19,543 nucleotides of DNA from Bacteroidia bacterium. GTDB taxonomy: Bacteria > Bacteroidota > Bacteroidia > Bacteroidales > GCA-2748055. The stretch is taken from positions 1-19,543 of the forward strand of contig JAUVKN010000034.1 in NCBI GenBank assembly GCA_030596245.1, read 5' to 3'. Position numbers and translations under genes: made by a program. Below are positions 8,470 through 15,808 of the stretch, piece by piece. The notes under the pieces are model-generated. The model made no database searches and had not been told where the DNA came from. It saw nothing but the letters and a program-made list of their open reading frames with translations. The number at the start of each line of letters is the position of its first letter. Positions within the stretch are counted from its first letter, which is position 1.

Positions 8470-11400
8470 TCAGTAAATGGCAACATTTCTCAGACTGGGA
8501 ACACCATCACATACCACCTTAAGCAGATAGATGCCTAATGCGGCATCTTTCATTTCGATCTCTTCAGTGGCACCAGCCGGGACATTCTTCAGGATATTAT
8601 GATAAAGAACCTTGCCTGATGCGCTAATCAGAATCAGCTCCACCCGCTTCAATTCCTGGCTGTTTCCAAGTTCCAGCCTGAAATTTCCCTGGCTCGGATT
8701 GGGATAGAGGATTGGTCCGGACAGGGCCGGCATCTCCTGTATATCATCCTCAATTTCCAGGGTAACTGCAATGGTGTCAGAGTGTGTACAGTTATTGGCT
8801 CCTATAACAGTCACATGATAAATTCCAGTGGTATCCACAAGGATGGTCTGAGTTGTTTCCCCGGTGTTCCAGAGAAAATACTTTCCCGGATTACCGGCAT
8901 CCAGCACCAGGTCAGCGGGTGCAACGATCGTGGTATCATTGCCAAGATCCACTGAGAACGGAGGGGGCTGATCCAGGCTGATCCTGAAGGTCTTTCCATT
9001 GACTGTATCAGCGATCATAACCTCATTCATGCTGAAAGTGCCTGAGTATACAGACGAACCTGGCTGGAAAACCAGCTGAATACTGTCCAGGTCATAACCC
9101 CACGATTCGGTGGCGAGTGATGATAAATTGAAGGTGTAGTTTGTCCACTCCTCTGACGCGGGGAGCGCAAATACCTCCTGCGTGGAGCTGGATTCCAGCG
9201 GTCCGATGATCCTGACTCCCACCAAGAGGGTGTCAGGCGAACGGTAGCTGAGGGTCATATAAGGCCTCATGTCAAAATCCTCTACAAAGAGATTCCCAAA
9301 TGTGTAGTGATCTCCGGCACTTGTTTTGGATATTTCCAGTTCAAATACCTGGTTTTCAACTGAAGCATTGTAGCCAGGTTTCGAAGGTTCCCAGCCATCC
9401 GGCAGGGTTCCTTCAGAAAAATCTGTATAGTAATAGGGTGTTCTTGGAATGATGGGTACTTCAAAATCAATGGAATATGTTTTGCTGAACAGCCCGCTCT
9501 GTGAGATGACCTGTATGGTGGCCATGTCATCCGGCTGGACCGCCTGTATGATATTTACGGTGGCACCTGGATGACTTGCCACTGCGCTGACCACAGGGGC
9601 AATGAGGGTGCCTGCCGGCAGTGTGTCCAGATAGATTTCCTGGTCAGGCATGAAATCCTCTACCGGATCACCATCCACTTCAAGGAGAGAAAGGGTGGCA
9701 TCGTCGGAAAGCGGATCATCGGTGAGATAGAACCTCATATAGTCGAATTCTGCACTCCCCGTCCCCGTGAACCTGGCCATCAGCCAGCGTACCTGGTCAA
9801 TGGTTCCCTGCCACTCGGGAACAGCTCCCAGATCAAAATGATATTCATGGAATTCAGTGTCCATGGTGGAGGGGATGAAGTCCATCGTTTTTTCTGTCCC
9901 GTCGGGCAGAAAGAACCTGAAATACCAGTCATCACTGATGGTCTTGTTCTTCATGCTTATGGTCAGTTTATTGTACGTGGCTGCATTGATCCTCAGGGAT
10001 GTGGCACTCTTTATTTCCGGATAGGTGTCTGTTACATTCACCAGCAGGGTGGTATCCTCTACGGTGATATTGGCATGTCCGGTCCACTGGGACAGCCATC
10101 CTTCTGTATTCAAGGGTGTGTTGAATTCCCAACCGATGGAGTCGGGAGGTACATAATTGATGTTGAAGGAGAGTGAGTAGTTCCTTTTAACAGATCCATC
10201 TTCAGAGGTGACTGCAATGAACGCATCTCTTTCAATAAGATCGGGAGAAGTTACCTGCACCCTTGCATATTTTTCATTGGAGAGGGCAGTGATCACAGGT
10301 ATATTCGATGAACCTGCATCTATATTCACATGATAGCTGAAGGTATCGGGGTGAAAATCTGGAAGGGAATCACCGTTGACCAGAATGGCGCCCAGGGAGG
10401 CATCTTTTGAACGGGGATCGGAAGGATCGGTGGGCCAGACCACCTCCTTTATGGCCCTCAGGCGTGAGTCATCAATAAGGGAACGATCTGAGGTGTCTAA
10501 AGTGGGCGTGAGCCATCCTCCCTCATCATTCTCGTTCCATGCATACATAAGGATGGCTTTTGCCTCACAACTGGACGGATTCGCCGCAACAAAGTTAACG
10601 GCATTCTGAAGGTTATCGGCCAGTTCCCCGGGGGTGGGAGGTTCAAAATACTTTGCATAGAAGCTTGGATCGGGTATCCACGGCGGGGTATTCTCGATCC
10701 TGGGTCTCCCGTCGGTTCCTGCACTTACAAGCGGGACTTGGGCATAGCCTGCATCTTTCTGCTGGTTCCAGAAAGCAACAGCACTTGTTGCCAGTGTACT
10801 GTACGGAGCCCCGTAGGTTTCGCCTCCAAATGTCATTCCGCTGTACCAGTATCGGGTTATGGCATCTTCACCCGGATCCTGCTGATCCTTCATGGGAACA
10901 ACATAGGGGTCCGGAATCCCTTCTGCAGCACATGCTGCCCTCAGATCGGCTATGTGGTTTGGTTCGGTCTCCCCGAATAGAATATAGTAGAGTGGTCTTC
11001 CGTCAAGCACGGTCTGGTAGGAGGGGTGTTTGAAGTAGGAGATGATCCGGTCCACGGGCTGGTCCCCGATCACGCTGAATTTGAGTACCGGATTGTACCC
11101 GCTGCTTAGATAGCGTCGCAGGGGGAGGTCCAGATCCGATCCCGGAGGGTACAGCAGGAAGGCCCAGTAATCGAGTCCGTTCTCCTTGGCATAGAGTATT
11201 TCCTGATCCACACACTCCTGGGTGGCACAGGATGCCTTGATGGTGGAGTCATTAATGATCTCACCAAAGAATGGTACACGGTGGTGCCACTGTTTGGGCC
11301 CAAGGCTCTTCTCCACAGCTTCGGTTACCGTCCCCCCACCGGTCCAGTCCCAGCGTATGGCTCCGACTATAATCCCTGCACTATCGGCGATCACCGGTTG

Positions 11401-11511
11401 TGCTTGAATTACCTGAGGGCTGCCAACAATCATTAAAAGCATAACGGTAACCTCAATCTGGCGAATCATCTTTTTTGCTGATTGTTGCTTTACTTTTATT
11501 TCATTGTACAT
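8470..11511 (-). CDS. Multi-modular T9SS protein with GH99-like N-terminal barrel
   Basis: 1013 residues. The signal peptide ends near VIQAQ (38); ATG at 11469 (residue 15) is an equally plausible start that gives a more usual n-region. Residues about 45-358 look like a GH99/WbsX-type TIM barrel, from GAIRWDWTGGG through WHHRVPFFG to ILMYAWNENDEGGWLTPT. Then follow a cadherin-like beta-sandwich (368-449), a CBM-like module (458-598), a second cadherin-like module (603-683), another CBM-like module (693-836), a PKD/Ig-like domain (855-915) and a type A T9SS sorting domain (934-1013, YPNPSQGNF). It is therefore probably a surface-bound or released polysaccharide-active enzyme. It sits between two sulfatases in one unit. 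Base composition is clearly GC-rich in samples of this gene. The module names are from pattern recognition; the catalytic family is the least certain part. Confidence 0.85.
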   Translation of the reverse strand: MYNEIKVKQQSAKKMIRQIEVTVMLLMIVGSPQVIQAQPVIADSAGIIVGAIRWDWTGGGTVTEAVEKSLGPKQWHHRVPFFGEIINDSTIKASCATQECVDQEILYAKENGLDYWAFLLYPPGSDLDLPLRRYLSSGYNPVLKFSVIGDQPVDRIISYFKHPSYQTVLDGRPLYYILFGETEPNHIADLRAACAAEGIPDPYVVPMKDQQDPGEDAITRYWYSGMTFGGETYGAPYSTLATSAVAFWNQQKDAGYAQVPLVSAGTDGRPRIENTPPWIPDPSFYAKYFEPPTPGELADNLQNAVNFVAANPSSCEAKAILMYAWNENDEGGWLTPTLDTSDRSLIDDSRLRAIKEVVWPTDPSDPRSKDASLGAILVNGDSLPDFHPDTFSYHVNIDAGSSNIPVITALSNEKYARVQVTSPDLIERDAFIAVTSEDGSVKRNYSLSFNINYVPPDSIGWEFNTPLNTEGWLSQWTGHANITVEDTTLLVNVTDTYPEIKSATSLRINAATYNKLTISMKNKTISDDWYFRFFLPDGTEKTMDFIPSTMDTEFHEYHFDLGAVPEWQGTIDQVRWLMARFTGTGSAEFDYMRFYLTDDPLSDDATLSLLEVDGDPVEDFMPDQEIYLDTLPAGTLIAPVVSAVASHPGATVNIIQAVQPDDMATIQVISQSGLFSKTYSIDFEVPIIPRTPYYYTDFSEGTLPDGWEPSKPGYNASVENQVFELEISKTSAGDHYTFGNLFVEDFDMRPYMTLSYRSPDTLLVGVRIIGPLESSSTQEVFALPASEEWTNYTFNLSSLATESWGYDLDSIQLVFQPGSSVYSGTFSMNEVMIADTVNGKTFRISLDQPPPFSVDLGNDTTIVAPADLVLDAGNPGKYFLWNTGETTQTILVDTTGIYHVTVIGANNCTHSDTIAVTLEIEDDIQEMPALSGPILYPNPSQGNFRLELGNSQELKRVELILISASGKVLYHNILKNVPAGATEEIEMKDAALGIYLLKVVCDGVPSLRNVAIY

Positions 11512-11569
11512 AATTATTCTTTATTTGGTTGCCTGATAAGCCTTCAATTTTCTATACCAAAAGTCTCAG

Positions 11570-13222
11570 TTACTTGTTCCAGTTAAGGTATTCGGGCTGC
11601 AGCAGTTCTTCCGGATCCATTGCTCCATTATGTTGTTCCTTTTCTCTTGCAGGATTATAATTGGGATTCGGGGTGGGGAGCTGGGCACCTATTTCATCCA
11701 GGTGATCATGAAGAAGCTGCAGCATTTCTTCTTTTTTACCGGTCAGGGCTCCGGCCAGGTTGTTGGTTTCCCCCAGGTCGTTGCTCAGATCAAACAGCTC
11801 AACTGCCCCGTCCTCATAGTGCTCGATCAGTTTCCAGCTCCCCGAGCGGACTGCACTGTGCGGGGGGAGGATCTGGTAATGGGGGTAATGAAAGAACAGA
11901 TTCTCCCTTGAAAGTTCCGTCTTTTCACCGGTCAGCAGGGGCATCAGCGAGATCCCGTCCATATGTTTTTCAGGCATCAGCTCAATACCGGCCATGGAGA
12001 GCATGGTGGGAAAGATATCATTGCTGATCACAGGATAGGATACCAGGTGGTTCCTTGGGAGTCTGGGCCCTTTTACTATAAAGGGTACCCTGATGCCTCC
12101 TTCATATAGTTGTGATTTGCCTCCCCTCAGTGGCCTGTTGCTGGTGGCATTAGCCAGTCCTCCATTGTCTGAGAAGAAGATGATGTATGTTTTTTCAAGC
12201 AGATGCAACTCTTCAAGCTTATTCATGACCATGCCCACGCTATGGTCAAGTGATTCAATCATTCCGGCCATGACTGCATTGTTCTGACCAAAGCTACCCG
12301 GCTCTTTTTCGGTGTATTTATCTTCCAGATCCTGGCGGGTTTCCAGGGGTACATGTACCGTATTGTGAGAGATCACCGCAAGGAACAATGAGTCCCTGTT
12401 CTCCTCAATGAATTCAATGGCCGACTGGGAATACTTCAGGTCGTTCTTCGGATCATCGGTCCCTGCGCTGTGGCCCAGGTTCGGGTCCAACTCATCAAAG
12501 CCATGGTACATGGGACTCAATTGCCCCAGGTGCCATTTGCCCGAATGGAAGGTCTTATAACCATGGTCACGAAGAACCTCCGCATAGGTGGTTTCGGCCA
12601 TTTTCAGGTATTTGGTCCAGTCTGCCGGATGGCTCAGAAGGGCGTAATCCCTCTCAGGTCCGGGAATATAAGAGGAAACATGCAAGCGTGCAGGATATTT
12701 GCCCGTGGCAATGCTTGAACGGGTCGGACTACACACAGGATGTGCCGAATAGGCTTCGGTGAACCGGATCCCTTCTTTGGCCAGTTTGTCTATATTGGGG
12801 GTTTCATAAAAGTCACTTCCGTAGCAAACCAGATCTCTCCAACCCATATCGTCTATAAATATGAAAACGATGTTCTTGCGGGTGTCGGTGGGAATAACCC
12901 TTACTTTACTGATATCTGAATATATCTGATCACAGTTTGGTTCAATGATCCGGGCCCTGTAGTAAGCATTCTTTTCAGCATGGATAGCAAGTGTAGGACC
13001 GGATTTACCCGGTATGACCGACCATGAAATACTGTCATCCGATTGGTCCCACTGAATCTCCCCCCTGGCTTCTACCCAGATGTTCACAGAATCCCCCTCA
13101 ACCAGGTTGAAGACTCTGTTATTTTGTGCCAGGGTAACCGGATTGACCAGGAGAAGGATCCCTATAAGAATAGTTATCCCTGCCGGGACCGGGATGTGGT
13201 AAACTCTTTTTGTATGTTCCAT
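11570..13222 (-). CDS. S1-family sulfatase with N-terminal Ig-like domain
   Basis: 550 residues. A signal peptide covers 1-33 (hydrophobic 15-31, ending LAQ). Residues about 36-110 form a small beta-rich Ig/PKD-like domain (VEGDSVNIWVEA, ISWSVIPGKSGPTL, AYYRARI) that most S1 sulfatases lack. The sulfatase domain follows, with D124/D125 (IDDMGWRDL), the formylglycine motif CSPTR at 164-168, K229/H231 (GKWH), H286/H290 (SHNTVHVP) and D352-N353 (SDNGG). The GKYPARLHVSSYIPG stretch is reminiscent of SulfAtlas S1_16, which I offer only as a lead. It is the first gene of the unit downstream of element B and is followed 58 bp later by the GH99-like T9SS gene. The tail repeats the TPNPNY pattern of the 6950-8458 product. 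Confidence 0.95.
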   Translation of the reverse strand: MEHTKRVYHIPVPAGITILIGILLLVNPVTLAQNNRVFNLVEGDSVNIWVEARGEIQWDQSDDSISWSVIPGKSGPTLAIHAEKNAYYRARIIEPNCDQIYSDISKVRVIPTDTRKNIVFIFIDDMGWRDLVCYGSDFYETPNIDKLAKEGIRFTEAYSAHPVCSPTRSSIATGKYPARLHVSSYIPGPERDYALLSHPADWTKYLKMAETTYAEVLRDHGYKTFHSGKWHLGQLSPMYHGFDELDPNLGHSAGTDDPKNDLKYSQSAIEFIEENRDSLFLAVISHNTVHVPLETRQDLEDKYTEKEPGSFGQNNAVMAGMIESLDHSVGMVMNKLEELHLLEKTYIIFFSDNGGLANATSNRPLRGGKSQLYEGGIRVPFIVKGPRLPRNHLVSYPVISNDIFPTMLSMAGIELMPEKHMDGISLMPLLTGEKTELSRENLFFHYPHYQILPPHSAVRSGSWKLIEHYEDGAVELFDLSNDLGETNNLAGALTGKKEEMLQLLHDHLDEIGAQLPTPNPNYNPAREKEQHNGAMDPEELLQPEYLNWNK

Positions 13223-13285
13223 CAGGGATTATTTAATATTTCTTTTTAAAGTACTTATGAAATGAAATTAAGTTCTTATGATATT

Positions 13286-13354
13286 AAAAGTAGTGTAAAC
13301 AATATGAAGCAGAACAATCGATTGTTTCTAATCGTTGCGATATTGTAACATGAA
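13286..13354 (-). promoter_or_regulatory. Upstream element B (operator/promoter candidate)
   Basis: This is the partner of element A: 69 bp, gapless, 54 identities. On the minus strand it starts with TTCATGTTACAATATC, contains a perfect 14-bp palindrome AACAATCGATTGTT at 13313-13326, and ends CACTACTTTT. The centre of the palindrome falls at exactly the same aligned position as the centre of the dyad in element A. It lies 63 bp upstream of the sulfatase ATG at 13222, in the divergent gap shared with the plus-strand amidohydrolase, so it could also influence that gene. Confidence 0.5.
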
Positions 13355-13474
13355 TGACCGGTTTTGTTTCATCAAGATGAATTTTTCAGTAATTCTGAGC
13401 TAAGCTGCATTTTTCTTCAATATCTTGCTCTTATCAACATTCTAGAGAACGGCGAAACTTTAGTAAATAATAGT

Positions 13475-14428
13475 ATGGAAAGACGTGATTTCATTAAGAC
13501 TGCAACACTTGCAGCCATGGCCCCATCCCTATGCATCCAATCCTGTGGGAAAGAATCGGTTATCCCCATTATTGATACACACGTGCATCTGTGGGACCTG
13601 GAGATACTAAAATTGAAATGGGTCAGGCCACCCTTAGACAGGGATTTTCTGATGGAGGATTACCTGAAAGCTGTTGCAGGACAAAACGTGGTGAAAGCGA
13701 TTTATATGGAGGTTGGGGTACCGCCTGAAAAGCGAAAAGAAGAGGCAGAGTGGGCCCTGGGGCTCTGTAAGGACCCTGATAATCCATTGGTGGCAGCTGT
13801 TATTGCCACCGACCCGACAGATGATGGATTTGCGGAGTACATGCAAAAATTTAAAGGGAATTCGTATTTGAAAGGAATACGGTATTTCTTCAGTTCTGGC
13901 AGTGAGATAGTTGAACAGCAGGTGATCGATAACATCAGGCTGTTGGGGGATATGGGATTAAGTTTTGACCTGGGAATACCACCCAGATGGTTATCCATTG
14001 CAGCAAGGCTGGTTGATGAATGCCCTGGTACCTCTTTTGTCCTTAATCATTGTGGTACTGCTGATCCAGTTGCCTTTTTTCCGGCAGACAAGCAACCAAG
14101 GGAACCGGAACATGACCGGGATGGATGGATCAGGGATATGGAATCTCTGGCACAAAGGCCCAATGTGATTTGTAAAATTTCTGGTATTGTCTCCCATGTA
14201 CCGGACTATCCCCTGACAGCGGAGGACTTGGCACCCGTCATCAATCATTGCCTTGATCAATTTGGTCCTGACCGGGTGATCTTCGCTGGTGACTGGCCCG
14301 TAGTACTGTGGAATATGCTACTGGCCAAATGGATCAAAACGCTGAAAGAGGTGGTGGACGTGCGCCCCAGTGAAGAACAACACAAGCTATTCCATAAGAA
14401 TGCCGAAATCTTCTATGCACTGTCTTGA
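13475..14428 (+). CDS. Amidohydrolase-2 family (COG3618) lactonase-like protein with Tat lipoprotein leader
   Basis: 317 residues from the ATG at 13475, chosen because it gives MERRDFIKTATLAA, a twin-arginine type leader, followed by a lipobox-like IQSC (C24); an in-frame start at 13364 would hide it. The family is metal-dependent TIM-barrel hydrolases related to L-fuconolactonase, L-rhamnono-lactonase and 2-pyrone-4,6-dicarboxylate hydrolase. Visible motifs are DTHVHLWD (H36, H38), the VLNHCG histidine H192 and AGDWPV (D273, expected metal/catalytic Asp). A lactonase would fit a non-phosphorylative route for deoxy-sugars, usually cytoplasmic, so the export leader is odd. It is the only intact complete plus-strand gene here, divergent from the sulfatase unit, and is followed 9 bp later by a GH99-like remnant. 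The exact substrate is not known. Confidence 0.88.
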   Translation: MERRDFIKTATLAAMAPSLCIQSCGKESVIPIIDTHVHLWDLEILKLKWVRPPLDRDFLMEDYLKAVAGQNVVKAIYMEVGVPPEKRKEEAEWALGLCKDPDNPLVAAVIATDPTDDGFAEYMQKFKGNSYLKGIRYFFSSGSEIVEQQVIDNIRLLGDMGLSFDLGIPPRWLSIAARLVDECPGTSFVLNHCGTADPVAFFPADKQPREPEHDRDGWIRDMESLAQRPNVICKISGIVSHVPDYPLTAEDLAPVINHCLDQFGPDRVIFAGDWPVVLWNMLLAKWIKTLKEVVDVRPSEEQHKLFHKNAEIFYALS

Positions 14429-14437
14429 TCAACCATT

Positions 14438-14660
14438 GGCGAATGGGAGATTATAAAAAAAGGAGTTCCCAGCTTCAAGGGACAATCGGAGAGTTTTGCC
14501 GCCTATCTGTAGGAAACCAAAGAATACCTGGAATGAATATGTGGAAGGTAGCTACCTGGAGCCCGACATGAAATGGGGTTATGGCTATCTCGAAGCCGTT
14601 AAAGAGGTAATGAGCGGAAAATATGATAAGTACCAACAAAGACATAATTCAAAGAAGTAA
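14438..14660 (+). pseudogene. Decayed C-terminal remnant of a GH99/WbsX-like gene
   Basis: Two adjacent frames encode pieces of one protein. The first (from 14438) reads GVPSFKGQSESFAAYL, stop TAG at 14510, then ETKEYLE. The second, in another frame from 14529, reads WNEYVEGSYLEPDMKWGYGY, then LEAVKEV, ending at TAA 14658-14660. The intact relative at 15809-17047 has WNEWTEGCYLEPDIRNGYKY in the same place (18 of 27 residues identical across the block) and NTPELFEHGL before it. About 11 codons present in the intact protein are missing at the frame junction, where TGGAA could have served as a short deletion repeat. An in-frame stop plus a frameshift and no upstream portion mean it cannot make the enzyme. 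Confidence 0.8.
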
Positions 14661-14696
14661 TATCCAGGCATAAGCAGGTCATGGGAAAAGAGGTAA

Positions 14697-15635
14697 CTAT
14701 CTGTGAATCTGTTTGTTAATGTTGACCCAGACAGCATCCTTATCCGCAGATATTTCTTCGGTTAGTGTTGTTGGAATACTCATCGAGTATTCATATTCAT
14801 CTTTCCATATCTTCTGTTCGTGATCACGTACCCGAACTGTAATTCTGTCAATCTCAAGAAATAAAAAGCTGCTGCCTTTGTTTTGGGCTGTTCCACCAAC
14901 ACTTATATGAAGCAGACCGTTTTCGGTAAAGTACCCTCTGCGGCCAAAATCATCATTTGTTCCATAGGTGTAATGGAGGTGCCCATGGGCAAAGATCTTC
15001 ACATTGGGGTGAAGCCTCAGCAACTCACGCATCTCCAGGGATTCACTCATATACATGGATCCTGGGGGAGCGAGATGATCCCTCTCCTCGCTGTGGTAGG
15101 TGGTTTCGAAGATGGGGGGGTGGGAAAAGAGAATCGTTGTGGAGAGCGTATCTGATTTTAACTCCTTTCGCAGCCACCTGATCTGCTCGTATCCAAGATG
15201 ACAAATGTGGTTGGATTCGCCTGTAAACCTGATCGTACTCAGAAAAACAAACCTGATTCCCCTTCTGTAAAATGAGTAATACAAAGGCAGACCGGTGGCT
15301 TCCTGGTAAGCTTCCAGACCTGCACCCACATCTCCGTTACCGGCCAGACTGAAGACTGGTATTTCTAATTTATCCAATACAGCTTCTTTGTAGTCCTTGT
15401 AGAAATGGGCACGATTCTGTACCAGGTCACCCAACACAGCCATGAAATCATAATCAAGTTCTGAAATATCAGTTATGGCCAGATCAACATAATGTGGAGT
15501 TTTGGGAACCATGATTAATTGAGGATCTGCCAGCAGGCAAACCATCAGGTAATCCGGGTTCTGAGATTGAGCCTTCGCCGCTGGCAAAGCGAAACAAAAT
15601 AAAGCGAGCGAAAGCAGAAAGTTTTTCGGGCCCAT
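14697..15635 (-). CDS. Secreted calcineurin-like metallophosphoesterase
   Basis: 312 residues with a Sec signal peptide (1-22, AKA|Q). The calcineurin-like fold motifs appear in order: ADPQ (D37, Q39, the variant of DxH seen in CPPED1-like members), GDLVQNR (D70), GNGD (N100, D102), FSHPP (H172) and AHGHLHY (H217-H221). The usual GNHD/E histidine, which helps protonate the leaving group, is glycine at 101. It is likely a periplasmic phosphodiesterase or monoesterase, but the substrate cannot be guessed. It lies convergent to the GH99-like remnant (36 bp apart) and 173 bp downstream of the intact GH99-like gene; it may have its own promoter. Its job in the pathway is unclear. Confidence 0.88.
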   Translation of the reverse strand: MGPKNFLLSLALFCFALPAAKAQSQNPDYLMVCLLADPQLIMVPKTPHYVDLAITDISELDYDFMAVLGDLVQNRAHFYKDYKEAVLDKLEIPVFSLAGNGDVGAGLEAYQEATGLPLYYSFYRRGIRFVFLSTIRFTGESNHICHLGYEQIRWLRKELKSDTLSTTILFSHPPIFETTYHSEERDHLAPPGSMYMSESLEMRELLRLHPNVKIFAHGHLHYTYGTNDDFGRRGYFTENGLLHISVGGTAQNKGSSFLFLEIDRITVRVRDHEQKIWKDEYEYSMSIPTTLTEEISADKDAVWVNINKQIHR

Positions 15636-15672
15636 ATTATATGTTTTTTGACTTCAGCTTTCCTGGTACAAC

Positions 15673-15680
15673 CAAAGATA
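15673..15680 (-). promoter_or_regulatory. Possible -7 box for the metallophosphoesterase gene
   Basis: On the minus strand these bases read TATCTTTG, matching the Bacteroidota sigma-ABfr -7 consensus TAnnTTTG, 38-45 bp before the ATG at 15635. No convincing -33 TTG is present at the usual distance, so this is weak. The surrounding 173-bp gap (15636-15808) shows no clear terminator hairpin and no convincing small gene. Confidence 0.3.
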
Positions 15681-15808
15681 CGCAAATATGCAGATGTTTG
15701 CCAGGTACCTTAAAATAGTATTTAACCCTGAGGCTGAAGAGATACGTGAAGAAGCTTTGATGCCCACTCCGGGTTATTTTTGCAGGCACCGAAATAAACC
15801 AATCTGCT

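Noticed and set aside
9571..10176. A 201-codon open frame on the plus strand inside the GH99-like T9SS gene
   Set aside because: It is antisense to a long, clearly domain-bearing gene, shows no family motif or leader, and is explained by the GC-rich codon usage of the opposite strand.
13364..13474. An earlier start for the amidohydrolase
   Set aside because: The added 37 residues have no leader character and would hide the twin-arginine signal that begins at 13475.
14429..14696. A small functional gene downstream of the amidohydrolase
   Set aside because: Every frame that carries the GH99-like signature is broken by a stop or frameshift, so it was called a remnant instead.
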